DNA of 64,000 nucleotides from Dyella_B jejuensis (GCF_044904675.1 NZ_JADIKJ010000002.1:1-64000), one strand, 5' to 3'; positions 1 to 9,095 are shown, counted from the stretch's first letter. Translations and numbers: made by a program. Notes: generated from the letters alone by a model not told the origin.

Positions 1-398
1 ATCCGGCCCAGCTTCTTGATATCCAGGTGCAGCAGGTCACCGGGGGCGTCGTGTTCATAGCGGCGAATCGGCATCGGCGGCTGCAACGGTGGCAGTCGGT
101 TCATGCCCTGGCTGGCGAGCCAACGTCGCACGGTGGAGACTGCTGCGGTGACGTGACCGGCCACCTCCCGAATGGTCTGGCGTTCGCTTCGTAGCGCGCA
201 CGCCTTGGCCCGTTGGTCGATCGTCAGGGACGCGCGCAATCGGCGCGGACGACTGGAACGATCCACCAATCCGGCTTGGCCTTCATCACGATAACGCGCC
301 AGCCACTTGCGGGCCGTGCGNACCCCATGGGCCGCGATACGGATCATCAATCGCTTTCGACCTTGCAACGTCAATCGGGCATGCTTATGGCTGTTCAT
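1..398 (-). CDS. IS481-family transposase, 5' part (runs off window)
   Basis: The first 132 residues begin MNSHKHARLT, a typical IS481 start, and continue through the leucine/arginine-rich DNA-binding region (TARKWLARYRDEG, DRSSRPRR, a second helix-turn-helix, then HLDIKKLGR at the entrance to the DDE catalytic core). The catalytic residues would lie left of the window. The first helix-turn-helix looks about 15 residues shorter than in relatives, and the shortening coincides with the unresolved base at 321 (codon GTN, valine whichever base is correct). The gene may therefore be damaged, or the sequence may be collapsed there. Confidence 0.75.
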   Translation of the reverse strand, partial: MNSHKHARLTLQGRKRLMIRIAAHGXRTARKWLARYRDEGQAGLVDRSSRPRRLRASLTIDQRAKACALRSERQTIREVAGHVTAAVSTVRRWLASQGMNRLPPLQPPMPIRRYEHDAPGDLLHLDIKKLGR

Positions 399-484
399 CC
401 GGTTCCCTGGCGCGGGTTACTGATGTCTCGACAACCTCAGCTTCCTTCACCACAGCCGGATGAACAACCTATCGAATCGCAACA
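1..484 (-). mobile_element. IS481-family insertion sequence, end fragment
   Basis: The transposase reads leftwards off the window edge. The outer end is placed at 484 because the minus strand begins TGTTGCG immediately next to CCTAGG (485-490). IS481 elements are known to insert at NCTAGN, so this hexamer fits a target site. The inner part of the element and its other end lie outside the window, so completeness cannot be judged. An ambiguous base (N) sits at 321. Confidence 0.75.
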
Positions 485-756
485 CCTAGGGACCGATTGC
501 CGCGTGCCACCGGGGCCCGCTTATTCACACAAATAAAACGCTTTCCCGCACATATCGCACATCAAGGTACAGATAGCATCCGCCTACCACCAAGGAGGCG
601 ATGCATGAAAGCGACCATGAAAGCATCGGAAGCCGATGACGCACGGTGAGTCCCTGCTGGAGCATGTGCGCAAAGACCTCGCCATCGATTATCCGATAGC
701 CATGAAGTGCTCGACGTGGAAATCCATCTCTTGAGCGCCGTCGAACGGGAGTGACC
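485..756. other. Intergenic stretch between IS end and aldehyde dehydrogenase
   Basis: No convincing gene. A very strong Shine-Dalgarno-like AAGGAGG lies at 592-598 before overlapping ATGs at 601 and 605, but both reading frames stop within about 15 codons. This could be the stump of a small gene broken near the IS. The GGGAG at 747-751 is the ribosome binding site of the following gene. Confidence 0.5.
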
Positions 757-2187
757 ATGTTGGAAAAGACCTATCCCTATTACCTGGCCAATCAGCCGCA
801 GACCTCCAAGACCATGATGGAGGTCTACGACAAGTACAGCGGCAAGGTAGCCACCCGCGTGGCGGTACCCGAAGCGGATGCCACGGAAAAAGCGATCGAG
901 GCGGCGGTGAAAGCCGCCGGCCCCATGAAGAATTTTCGCCCCTGGGCGCGACAGGCCGTGCTGCTGCATTGCGCCCAGCGCTTCGCCGAGCGGCGCGATG
1001 AACTGGCCATGGCGCTGTGTATCGAAGCGGGCAAGCCGATCAAGGACGCCAGCGGCGAAGTAACGCGCCTGATCGAAACCTTCCGCATTGCCGCCGAAGA
1101 AGCCGTGCGCGTTAACGGCGAGACGCTGAACCTCGAGCTGGCGTCGCGCCTGGACGGCTATCGCGGCTACACCCGGCGCATGCCGCTGGGGCCGGTGGCG
1201 TTCATCACGCCCTTCAACTTCCCATTGAACCTGGTCGCGCACAAAGTTGCGCCGGCTATCGCGGCGGGCTGCCCGTTCGTGTTGAAGCCCTCGGAGAAAA
1301 CGCCGATCGGCGCATTGATCATCGGCGAAGTCCTGGCGGAAACGGACCTGCCCAAAGGCGCCTTCTCCATCCTTACGCTGGATGGCAAGCGCGCCGCGCC
1401 GCTGGTCGAGGACGAGCGCCTGAAGCTGCTTTCCTTCACCGGCGGACAGGTCGGCTGGGACCTGAAGGCGCAGGCCGGGCGCAAGAAGGTCACACTGGAA
1501 CTTGGCGGCAATGCCGCGTGCATCGTCGATGCCGACCAGCAACCACGGCTGGACCAGGTGATCGAGCGATTGATCTTCGGCGCGTTTTACCAATCAGGGC
1601 AAAGCTGCATCAGCGTGCAGCGCATCTACGCGCACGCATCGATCTATGAGTTGCTGAAAAAGCATCTGGTCGAAGCCGTGAAGCAGCTGAAAGCGGGCGA
1701 TCCGAAAAACAAAGACGTGTTCCTCGGCCCGATGATTGACGAAGCTGCCGCCGAACGCCTGGAAAACTGGATCGAGGAAGCGCGCAAGGCCGGTGGCAAG
1801 CTCCTGTGCGGCGGCAAGCGCAAGGGCAACATGCTCGAAGCCACCGTGATGGAAAACGTGCCCGACGACGCCAAGGTGAACCGCATGGAAGCCTTCGGCC
1901 CCTTTGTCCTGCTCGCGCCCTTCAAGCATATCGACGATGCCATCGACATGGTCAACGATTCGGACTTTGGCCTGCAGGCCGGCATTTTTACCGACAGCCT
2001 GGAGCACGCGATGCGCGCGTGGAACGAGCTGGAGCAAGGCGGCGTGATCGTCAACGACGTGCCCAGTTTCCGGGTGGACAACATGCCTTATGGCGGGGTG
2101 AAGCTTTCCGGCATCGGCCGCGAGGGCGTGCGTTATGCGATCGAGGACATGACCGAATTGCGCCTGATGGTGATGCGCGAAACCTGA
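757..2187 (+). CDS. NAD(P)-dependent aldehyde dehydrogenase
   Basis: A 476-residue aldehyde dehydrogenase oxidising an aldehyde to its acid in the cytoplasm. The catalytic cysteine is Cys284 in SGQSCISVQ and the general-base glutamate is Glu248 in LELGGN; the nucleotide-binding stretch ITPFNFPLN and the C-terminal GGVKLSGIGREG are also present. The overall look is that of the lactaldehyde / non-phosphorylating glyceraldehyde-3-phosphate branch, but substrate cannot be told from sequence. I chose the ATG at 757, five bases after GGGAG, over the in-frame GTG at 751 that overlaps that site. It stands alone, facing a convergent AraC-type gene. Confidence 0.92.
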   Translation: MLEKTYPYYLANQPQTSKTMMEVYDKYSGKVATRVAVPEADATEKAIEAAVKAAGPMKNFRPWARQAVLLHCAQRFAERRDELAMALCIEAGKPIKDASGEVTRLIETFRIAAEEAVRVNGETLNLELASRLDGYRGYTRRMPLGPVAFITPFNFPLNLVAHKVAPAIAAGCPFVLKPSEKTPIGALIIGEVLAETDLPKGAFSILTLDGKRAAPLVEDERLKLLSFTGGQVGWDLKAQAGRKKVTLELGGNAACIVDADQQPRLDQVIERLIFGAFYQSGQSCISVQRIYAHASIYELLKKHLVEAVKQLKAGDPKNKDVFLGPMIDEAAAERLENWIEEARKAGGKLLCGGKRKGNMLEATVMENVPDDAKVNRMEAFGPFVLLAPFKHIDDAIDMVNDSDFGLQAGIFTDSLEHAMRAWNELEQGGVIVNDVPSFRVDNMPYGGVKLSGIGREGVRYAIEDMTELRLMVMRET

Positions 2188-2239
2188 GGCGCACGTACAC
2201 GGGATGTCTCGTCACACGCCATCATCACTGCCCGTTGCG

Positions 2240-3178
2240 CTATCCCGCGGCAAGCGGCGCCATGGTGCGCAGCCTGGTGACGTCCCGCAGCGGCGGCGCG
2301 CCATGCTGGCGGCTGTATTCGCGGCTGAACTGCGAAGGACTTTCATAACCCACGCGGTGCGCCGCCGTGGCGACATCGCAGCCTTCCGTCAGCAGCAGGC
2401 GGCGTGCCTCGTGCAGGCGCAGCATCTTCTGGTATTGCAGCGGGCTCATCGCGGTGATCTCGCGGAAATGATGATGCAGCGACGACGCGCTCATGTTCAC
2501 CATGCTGGCGAGATCGCTGATGCGCAGCGGCTTGTTGTAGTACTGCTTCAGCCATTGGATCGCCCGCGCGATCTGCTGCCCCTGCCCGCCCGCCGCCGCG
2601 ATTTGCGCCAGGCTGGCGCCCTGCTCTCCGGTGAGCAGGCGATAGATCAGCTCGCGTTCGATCAAAGGCGCCAACAGCGGCAGGTCGCGCGGCGAATCGA
2701 GCAGGCGCACCAGGCGCAGCAGGGGATCGAGCACGTCCGTGCTGAGCGGGCTCAAGGCCAGCCCGCGCGCCGTGGCCGTGGCCGGCTTGGGCAGTTTCAC
2801 CTCGGACAGCCATTCCCCGATGCGCACGGGATCCAGGCGCAAGGTCAGGCACAGGCATGGCTGCTGCGCAGAGGCGCGCATCACTTGCGCCGATACGGGC
2901 ACGTCGATGGAATTGATCAGGTAATGGCCGTTTTCCTGCTCGAAGCGTTCCTCGCCCAGCAAGATATGCTTGTGACCTTGCAGCAATACGCCCAGGCAAG
3001 GCTCGTACATCGCGCAACTGCGATCGCTGGGCGAATCGGCCCGGAACAGCGAAAGTGCCGGCCACGCAGTCGGCGTGAGGCCTTCGGATCGCGCGTATCG
3101 TTCAACGATGGCTGTCAATTCCTCGCGATCCCGATCCAGGCGAGAAAATGGCTCGGCAGGCTTCAATTGGCTATTCAT
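2240..3178 (-). CDS. AraC-family transcriptional regulator
   Basis: A 312-residue regulator with an AraC_N-type ligand domain (about residues 20-180, including the cupin-like PCLGVLLQGHKHILLG) and a C-terminal double helix-turn-helix (LRISDLASMVNMS and CDVATAAHRVGYESPSQFSREY). It is transcribed divergently from the zinc alcohol dehydrogenase at 3382. This is the arrangement of E. coli yqhC/yqhD, where the regulator activates the dehydrogenase in response to aldehydes; the same role is inferred here and supported by direct repeats in the shared promoter region. ATG 3178 is preferred to an in-frame TTG two codons upstream. Confidence 0.92.
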   Translation of the reverse strand: MNSQLKPAEPFSRLDRDREELTAIVERYARSEGLTPTAWPALSLFRADSPSDRSCAMYEPCLGVLLQGHKHILLGEERFEQENGHYLINSIDVPVSAQVMRASAQQPCLCLTLRLDPVRIGEWLSEVKLPKPATATARGLALSPLSTDVLDPLLRLVRLLDSPRDLPLLAPLIERELIYRLLTGEQGASLAQIAAAGGQGQQIARAIQWLKQYYNKPLRISDLASMVNMSASSLHHHFREITAMSPLQYQKMLRLHEARRLLLTEGCDVATAAHRVGYESPSQFSREYSRQHGAPPLRDVTRLRTMAPLAAG

Positions 3179-3250
3179 AAGCAAAACCCAACTTCAATGA
3201 ACCGCGATAGATTGCCTGTTCCTACGGACGTTGGCGATCGTCCTGAACGC

Positions 3251-3283
3251 CATTTGCAGGATCATGCAAGCATTTCGCAGGAT
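3251..3283 (+). promoter_or_regulatory. Direct-repeat operator for the AraC-type regulator
   Basis: The heptamer GCAGGAT occurs at 3256-3262 and 3277-3283, each preceded by CATTT. The centre-to-centre distance is 21 bp, two helical turns, which is the layout AraC-family proteins bind. A CATACT -10-like element lies at 3313-3318 with no good -35, so the second repeat would sit just upstream of RNA polymerase as expected for an activator-dependent promoter of the alcohol dehydrogenase gene. Confidence 0.7.
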
Positions 3284-3381
3284 TCGGCTACCCGCGTTCG
3301 CACCGTGCTGCGCATACTTCCACGCTGTCGGCGCGTTCCTTGCGCACCGCCGCTCCATCTTCATCCTTGAAGGAGAAACCC

Positions 3382-4443
3382 ATGGCTCTCGCTATCCGCG
3401 GCTACGCCGCGCAATCCGCCACCACACCGTTGGCACCGCATCGCTTCGAACGGCGCGAACCGCGCGCGGACGATGTGGTGATCGATATTCTTTATTGCGG
3501 CGTTTGCCATTCGGATATCCACCAGGCGCGCAACGAATGGGGCGGCAGCCATTACCCGATGGTGCCAGGACACGAGATCATCGGGCGCGTGGCCGCCGTG
3601 GGCGAACAGGTCACCGGGTTCAAGCCGGGCGAGCTGGTGGGCGTTGGCTGCATGGTCGACTCCTGCCAGCACTGCGATGCCTGCGCACAGGGCCTGGAGC
3701 AGTACTGCAAGGAAGTGGCCACCTTCACCTACAACAGCACCGACCGCCGCGACGGCCTGCCGACCTACGGCGGGTATTCCGAGCGCATCGTGGTGTCCGA
3801 CAAGTTCGTGCTGCGCGTGCCCGATGGGCTCGACCCGAAATCGGCGGCGCCGCTGCTGTGCGCCGGCATCACCACCTGGTCGCCGCTGCGCCACTGGAAG
3901 ATCGGCAAGGACCACAAGGTCGCCGTCGTCGGCCTGGGCGGCCTGGGCCACATGGGCCTGAAGTTCGCCAAGGCGCTGGGCGCGGAGGTCACGCTGTTCA
4001 CCCGTTCGCCCGGCAAGGAGAAAGAAGCTCGCCGGCTCGGTGCCGATCACGTGGTGTTGTCCACCGACGCGAAGCAGATGGCGGCGGTTGCCGGGCGTTT
4101 CGATTTCATCCTCGACACAGTGCCCCATCAGCACGACCTCAATCCCTACCTGTCCACGCTGAAGCTGGACGGCGTCCATGTGCTGGTTGGACTGGTGGAG
4201 CCGATCGATCCTCCGGTGCATGCCGGCGGCCTGATCTTCGGCCGCCGCGCGCTGGCCGGCTCGCTGATCGGCGGCATACCGGAAACGCAGGAGATGCTGG
4301 ATTTCTGCGCTGCGCACAATATCGGCGCGGACGTGGAAATGATCGATATCCAGCAGATCAACGAAGCCTATTCGCGCATGCTCAAGAGCGACGTGCGCTA
4401 TCGCTTCGTGATCGACCTGGCTTCGCTGGAGCGCCAGGGCTGA
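3382..4443 (+). CDS. Zinc-dependent NAD(P) alcohol dehydrogenase (YahK/AdhA type)
   Basis: A 353-residue cytosolic medium-chain dehydrogenase/reductase that would reduce aldehydes to alcohols. Visible features are the catalytic-zinc motif YCGVCHSD (Cys42), PGHEIIG, the structural-zinc cysteines in GCMVDSCQHCDAC, and the Rossmann motif GLGGLGHMGLKFA. The start at 3382 follows AAGGAG (3370-3375), and the reading frame upstream of it has no support. It is divergent from the AraC regulator and followed by a strong hairpin. Together with the aldehyde dehydrogenase nearby, an aldehyde-detoxifying role is plausible but inferred. Confidence 0.93.
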   Translation: MALAIRGYAAQSATTPLAPHRFERREPRADDVVIDILYCGVCHSDIHQARNEWGGSHYPMVPGHEIIGRVAAVGEQVTGFKPGELVGVGCMVDSCQHCDACAQGLEQYCKEVATFTYNSTDRRDGLPTYGGYSERIVVSDKFVLRVPDGLDPKSAAPLLCAGITTWSPLRHWKIGKDHKVAVVGLGGLGHMGLKFAKALGAEVTLFTRSPGKEKEARRLGADHVVLSTDAKQMAAVAGRFDFILDTVPHQHDLNPYLSTLKLDGVHVLVGLVEPIDPPVHAGGLIFGRRALAGSLIGGIPETQEMLDFCAAHNIGADVEMIDIQQINEAYSRMLKSDVRYRFVIDLASLERQG

Positions 4444-4451
4444 CGAGGTGC

Positions 4452-4484
4452 GCTGGCTGGATGGCAACGCGCCATCCAGCCAGC
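4452..4484. terminator. Bidirectional hairpin between adh and YdcF gene
   Basis: A perfect 13-bp stem (GCTGGCTGGATGG pairing with CCATCCAGCCAGC) with an 8-base loop between two convergent genes. There is no long T-tract on either side, so it may terminate inefficiently or protect the 3' ends. Confidence 0.6.
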
Positions 4485-4506
4485 AGGAAACAGTCAGGCA
4501 GGGTAC

Positions 4507-5274
4507 TCAGGGCGCCCCGTACCGGCTGGGCGGCGCACTCCAGCCCATCGCGCTGGAGATATGGTAAATGAGCACGCCGAGGTATTCGTGCAGGGCCAGG
4601 TCCGTCAGCGAAAGATTCAAGGCGTTCGGCCAGTGGGTGAGGCGTACATCTTCGTAATCGCCGCGCACCGGTGTCGCATCGATGCCGAAGTGCGTGAAAT
4701 ATATCTGTGCCCGGCGCAGATGCACCGCCGAGGACACCAGCACGATGCGTTGCGCCTGATAGGCCTTGAGCATCGGCTGCACGAACTGCGCGTTCTGCCA
4801 CGTGTTCATGCTGCGCGTTTCCAGCAGCAGGTCCGTGCGTTCCACACCCATCGCCTGCAGCACTTCAGCGTAGGCCGTCGCCTCCGGAACGCCGTTGCGG
4901 AACGGATCGCCGCCGCTCACTACCAGTTTGCAATCGCCCTCGCTTTGTCGGCATGCGTGGTAGAGCGTGTAGGCCTCCAGGATGCGGCCATCGGCAAAGA
5001 TGTTCGGCACCACTTGTCCGGTGCCGGCGACCTTGGTGGTACCTGATCCCAGCACCACGATCGCATTGCGCGGTGTCCAGGCGATATCCGGCCGCGTCGC
5101 ATACGGCGCTTGCAGGTGCACGAGCAACCATGCCGGCAGCGGGCCGCAACTGGCGGCGATGAAAAGCACGCCGGCCAGCCCATAGCACAACCAGGACACA
5201 TGGCGCCGGCCGAACCGCCCCACGACATAGCCAAGCAGGCAAAGCAGCAACAACAGGAGCAGCATGCGACGCAT
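4507..5274 (-). CDS. YdcF/ElyC/SanA family membrane protein (DUF218)
   Basis: A 255-residue protein with two N-terminal hydrophobic segments (about residues 3-17 and 30-52) followed by a DUF218 domain starting at NAIVVLGSG and including LVVSGGDPFRNG, the acidic-serine stretch ETRSMNTWQNA and VLVSSAVHLRRA. Relatives ElyC and SanA act in envelope maintenance; the molecular activity is not firmly known. A second ATG nine bases downstream could equally be the start. It is convergent with the alcohol dehydrogenase and divergent from the YigZ gene. Confidence 0.85.
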   Translation of the reverse strand: MRRMLLLLLLLCLLGYVVGRFGRRHVSWLCYGLAGVLFIAASCGPLPAWLLVHLQAPYATRPDIAWTPRNAIVVLGSGTTKVAGTGQVVPNIFADGRILEAYTLYHACRQSEGDCKLVVSGGDPFRNGVPEATAYAEVLQAMGVERTDLLLETRSMNTWQNAQFVQPMLKAYQAQRIVLVSSAVHLRRAQIYFTHFGIDATPVRGDYEDVRLTHWPNALNLSLTDLALHEYLGVLIYHISSAMGWSAPPSRYGAP

Positions 5275-5341
5275 CCGTGTAAAAGGCGGCAGGGTAACCC
5301 AAGTCGTATGACCGTTGGCTGCGATTGGTTAACCTGCGCAC

Positions 5342-5938
5342 ATGAGTCCGATATGGCATTCCCTGGTCGCTGCCTGCCGCCACAGCGAGGACATTCGCAA
5401 GAGCCGCTTCCTGGCGCAGGCAATGCCGGTGGGCACGTCGCAGCAAGCGCTGGCTTACGTGCAGGAAGCGAGCGATCCATCCGCCACCCACAACTGCTGG
5501 GCCTATCGGATCGGCCAGGACTATCGCTTCAACGATGACGGCGAACCGGGCGGCACGGCTGGCCGGCCGATTCTGCAGGCTATCGAGGGACAAGGTATCG
5601 ATCGCGTCGTCGTGCTGGTCACCCGCTGGTACGGCGGCATCAAGCTTGGCGCGGGTGGCCTGGCGCGCGCCTATGGCGGCACGGCGGCCGAATGCCTCCG
5701 CCTGGCCGAACGTGCGCCCATCGTGGCGATGGCGCGGCTGGGCGTGCGTTGCGAATTCGGCAACCTGCCGCGCATGAAAGCGCGCCTGAAGGATCTCGGC
5801 GCGGAGATCGAGCAGGAACATTTCGGAACCGATGGCGTAACGCTGCACATGCGGTTGCCAGAGGACCGCCTATCCGAAGCCCGGATGCGTATCGTCGATA
5901 TCAGCCGTGGCCGCAGTGAGGCCTATCCGCTCGAATAA
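5342..5938 (+). CDS. YigZ/IMPACT family protein (UPF0029)
   Basis: A 198-residue protein with the IMPACT N-terminal domain (about residues 20-125: KSRFLAQA, THNCWAYRIG, DDGEPGGTAGRPIL, VTRWYGGIKLGAGGL) and the smaller DUF1949-like C-terminal domain. Length and motif order are normal for the family. Its bacterial function is not settled; the eukaryotic relative regulates translation-stress signalling. It is likely monocistronic. Confidence 0.92.
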   Translation: MSPIWHSLVAACRHSEDIRKSRFLAQAMPVGTSQQALAYVQEASDPSATHNCWAYRIGQDYRFNDDGEPGGTAGRPILQAIEGQGIDRVVVLVTRWYGGIKLGAGGLARAYGGTAAECLRLAERAPIVAMARLGVRCEFGNLPRMKARLKDLGAEIEQEHFGTDGVTLHMRLPEDRLSEARMRIVDISRGRSEAYPLE

Positions 5939-6059
5939 GGCATGGCGCAGTCATCGAAAACACCGACGGCCGCCTTGGTCGTGGCAGATCACTTATCTAC
6001 ACTCGCGATGTCATCGGCGTGCCGGCGCGAACGGCATGCCCATCCAAAGTGGGGACATC

Positions 6060-7187
6060 ATGCATCGCCTGCCCGGCCTCGACCTGCTGCGCGCCATCGC
6101 CATCGTATGGGTGATGCTGTTCCATTCCTGGATCGTCGGCGCCCACCTGGGTTATCCGCTGCAAGGCATCGCCGACGATGGATGGATGGGCGTGGACCTG
6201 TTCTTCGTGCTCAGCGGTTATCTGATCGGCCATCAGTTGTTGCAGCCGTTGCGCCTGGGCGAACCGCTTGGCCTGGGCCAGTTCTACCGGCGCCGCGCAT
6301 ATCGCATCCTGCCTGCGTTCCTGGTCGTGCTCGCAGTGTATGCATGGTTCCCGGCCTGGCGCGAAGCGCCTGGCATGCAGCCTGTCTGGCAATTCCTGAC
6401 CTTTACGCTGAATTTGCTGATCGACTACCAGCATAACCAGGCGTTCTCGCATGCATGGTCGCTGTGCGTCGAGGAGCAGTTCTATCTGGTCTTTCCGTTG
6501 CTGGCGTGGTGGTTGACGCGCCGCCCTTCGCGGCGCCTCGCGCTAGGCATCGGCGCGGTGGTGGTGGTCGGCGGCATGCTGGCGCGCGGCTTTGCGTCGT
6601 TTTACGGCAAGGATTATCTCGAAGCCATTTATTATCCGACCTATACCCGGCTCGACGGCTTGCTCGCGGGCGTGGCGTTGGCGGCGATCCAGGTGTATTT
6701 GCCCGTGCACTGGCAGCAGTTGCAGCGGCATGCCAATAAGTTGGCTGTCGCGGGCCTGGCGATCGCAGGCATAGCGATGTGGCTGTTCCGCGATCGCACC
6801 GCATGGATGCCCTCCGTCTTCGGCTTTCCGGTGCTTTCCTTCGGCATCGCCCTGCTGGTCATCGCCGCAACGAGCCGCCAGAGCATCGGGCGCTGGCGAG
6901 TACCCGGCGCCAGCTGGATCGCCGCGATGTCGTACAGCCTGTATCTCAGCCACAAGCTGGCCATGCATGCGACGGCCACGGCGCTGGCTGCTCGCCCGGA
7001 CGTGCATGGTTGGAGTGCTTTCGCCTGCTACGCCATCGCCATCCTTGGCATCGGCGCCGCGCTGCACTATGGCGTGGAAAGGCCGATGCTGCGCCTACGC
7101 GACCGCGGCAACACCAAGCCGCTGGCGGCAATAAGCGGGCTGGAATCGCCGGCGGCGATTGAATCACCCGGCCAAAGCCCCATGTGA
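6060..7187 (+). CDS. Acyltransferase 3 family membrane protein (OafA-like)
   Basis: A 375-residue integral membrane protein that opens with the family signature LPGLDLLRAIAIVWVMLFH and has VDLFFVLSGYLIG, RRAYRILPAFL and the conserved EEQFYLVFPLL. About ten transmembrane segments are apparent. These enzymes O-acylate surface polysaccharides or other envelope molecules; the acceptor is unknown. The start at 6060 follows GTGGGG; an ATG 24 bases upstream is a less likely alternative. A second, only distantly similar member lies at 42651. Confidence 0.88.
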   Translation: MHRLPGLDLLRAIAIVWVMLFHSWIVGAHLGYPLQGIADDGWMGVDLFFVLSGYLIGHQLLQPLRLGEPLGLGQFYRRRAYRILPAFLVVLAVYAWFPAWREAPGMQPVWQFLTFTLNLLIDYQHNQAFSHAWSLCVEEQFYLVFPLLAWWLTRRPSRRLALGIGAVVVVGGMLARGFASFYGKDYLEAIYYPTYTRLDGLLAGVALAAIQVYLPVHWQQLQRHANKLAVAGLAIAGIAMWLFRDRTAWMPSVFGFPVLSFGIALLVIAATSRQSIGRWRVPGASWIAAMSYSLYLSHKLAMHATATALAARPDVHGWSAFACYAIAILGIGAALHYGVERPMLRLRDRGNTKPLAAISGLESPAAIESPGQSPM

Positions 7188-7214
7188 ATCCGGTCCATAT
7201 TGCGCCGAGACCTC

Positions 7215-8987
7215 ATGAGCACGCCTCCAGCGAACGATCCCAAGCCGCCTCGCCGCATCGGCTCGCTGCGCCTGTTATGGCCCTTCGTTAAACCGCACCG
7301 CAAGCTGGCGATAGGCTGGCTGGTGTTCCTGGGCATCTCCTCGGGCGCCACGCTGGTACTGCCGATGGCGGTGCGGCATATGATCGACCACGGCTTTCGT
7401 GGTTCCAGCACGGTCGCCATCAACCACAGCTTCCTGGGTTTGTTCGCGGTGGCGCTGGTGATGGCCTTCGCCACCGCGGCGCGTTTCTACTGCATCTCGC
7501 TGCTGGGCGAACGCACGCTGGCGGCCTTGCGGTCGAAATTGTACGCGCACGTGATCCGCCTGGACGTCGGCTTCTACGAGCGCAATCGCGTCGGCGAACT
7601 GATCTCCCGGCTCGGTACCGATACCGAGGTCGTGCAGGCCCTGGTCGGCTCGGGTATCTCGGTGGCGCTGCGTAGCGCCGTGATGCTGGTGGGCGCGACG
7701 ATCGCGATGATCTGGACCAGCCCGCGCCTGGCCGGACTCACGGCGCTGGTTATCCCGGCAGTGGTACTGCCGATCCTGATTTTCGGACGTCGCGTGCAGA
7801 AGCTTTCGCGTGCCAGTCAGGATCGTCTGGCGGATACGGCGGCGATTGCCAATGAAACGCTCAATGCGGCGCCGGCGGTCAAGGCCTATGCGCGCGAAGG
7901 CATCGAGAGCGCACGCTATGCCCAGGCCATCGACCGCGCCCTGGCCATGGCGCGCCGGCGTATCAGCATGCGCACCATGCTTACCGCGGTGGTGATCGTG
8001 CTGTTCTTCGGCGCGATTACGCTGGTGCTGTGGGCAGGCGCGCGCGACGTACTGGCCGGCACGCTGGACGCTGGCGTACTGGCGCAGTTCGTGGTGTACG
8101 CGATGCTTTCCGGTGGCTCGATGATGGGCCTCTCCGACGTATGGGGCGATGTGTTGCGGGCCGCTGGCGCAATGGAACGGATCGGCGAATTGTTCGGCGA
8201 GCAGGCAACGATCGCGGACCCGCCGCATCCGTCGGCGTTGCCGCAACCGGTACGCGGTGCGCTGCGTTTCGAGGGCGTCCAATTCCACTACCCCACACGA
8301 CCGGATGCACCCGCGCTGCATCATTTCGATCTGGATATCCGGCCGGGCGAAACGGTGGCATTGGTTGGACCTTCCGGCGCAGGCAAGAGCACGGTATTTG
8401 CCTTGCTGCTGCGCTTCTATGATCCGCAACGCGGGCGCATCACCTTCGACGGCGTCGATCTGCGCGCGCTGACCTTGCCTGGATTGCGCGGCGCGATCGC
8501 GCTGGTGCCGCAGGAAACGGTGATCTTCGGCGGCACCGCCGCCGACAACATCCGCTTCGGCCGGCAAGATGCCAGCGACGAGGAAGTGCGGTCCGCCGCC
8601 CGCGCCGCCGAGGCGCACGACTTCATCCAACTGCTGCAGGACGGTTACGGCGCGGAACTGGGCGAACGCGGCGTGCGCCTGTCCGGTGGCCAGCGCCAGC
8701 GCATTGCCATTGCGCGTGCGATCCTGCGCAATGCGCCCCTGCTGTTGCTGGACGAAGCCACTTCGTCGCTGGATGCGCAATCGGAAGCAGCCATCCAGCA
8801 AGCCCTGGAACGGCTGGAAAAAGGCCGCACGACGCTGGTGATCGCCCATCGCCTGGCGACCGTGCAACGTGCGGATCGCATCGTCGTGATGGATGGCGGC
8901 CGCATCGTGGCGCAAGGCACGCATGAAAGCCTGTTGGCGGAACAAGGCTTGTATGCCGAACTGGCAAGATTGCAGTTCGTGGTCTGA
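7215..8987 (+). CDS. ABC exporter, fused permease-ATPase (MsbA/ABCB type)
   Basis: A 590-residue half-transporter. The N-terminal half (about residues 20-320) carries six transmembrane helices, and the C-terminal half is the ATPase with Walker A GPSGAGKST (from residue 385), Q-loop VPQETVIFGG, signature LSGGQRQRIAIARA, Walker B LLLLDEATSSLD and the switch histidine in IAHRL. It would work as a homodimer exporting a lipid or hydrophobic compound from the inner membrane. The gene sits 27 bp downstream of the acyltransferase, so the two may be co-transcribed and act on an envelope molecule together (inference). ATG 7215 is preferred to a TTG upstream. Confidence 0.92.
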   Translation: MSTPPANDPKPPRRIGSLRLLWPFVKPHRKLAIGWLVFLGISSGATLVLPMAVRHMIDHGFRGSSTVAINHSFLGLFAVALVMAFATAARFYCISLLGERTLAALRSKLYAHVIRLDVGFYERNRVGELISRLGTDTEVVQALVGSGISVALRSAVMLVGATIAMIWTSPRLAGLTALVIPAVVLPILIFGRRVQKLSRASQDRLADTAAIANETLNAAPAVKAYAREGIESARYAQAIDRALAMARRRISMRTMLTAVVIVLFFGAITLVLWAGARDVLAGTLDAGVLAQFVVYAMLSGGSMMGLSDVWGDVLRAAGAMERIGELFGEQATIADPPHPSALPQPVRGALRFEGVQFHYPTRPDAPALHHFDLDIRPGETVALVGPSGAGKSTVFALLLRFYDPQRGRITFDGVDLRALTLPGLRGAIALVPQETVIFGGTAADNIRFGRQDASDEEVRSAARAAEAHDFIQLLQDGYGAELGERGVRLSGGQRQRIAIARAILRNAPLLLLDEATSSLDAQSEAAIQQALERLEKGRTTLVIAHRLATVQRADRIVVMDGGRIVAQGTHESLLAEQGLYAELARLQFVV

Positions 8988-9068
8988 AGGGCCGTCGCCC
9001 GCGTATCGGCATCAAACCGGCTGCGCGCGCCCGTGCATGGATGGATGCCGCGGGAATCCCTGAAAAGA

Positions 9069-9095
9069 GAAAGCCCCGCACGAGGCGAGGCTTTC
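9069..9095. terminator. Bidirectional terminator between ABC exporter and csp
   Basis: An 11-bp stem with one mismatch (GAAAGCC...GGCTTTC as the outer part) and a 5-base loop. On the minus strand the T-rich arm is followed by CTCTTTTC, giving a fair intrinsic terminator for the cold-shock gene. Confidence 0.65.

Noticed and set aside
601..740. Small frames behind the strong AAGGAGG at 592
   Set aside because: They stop after 12-15 codons and no continuous frame resembles a known protein; noted only as a possible stump.
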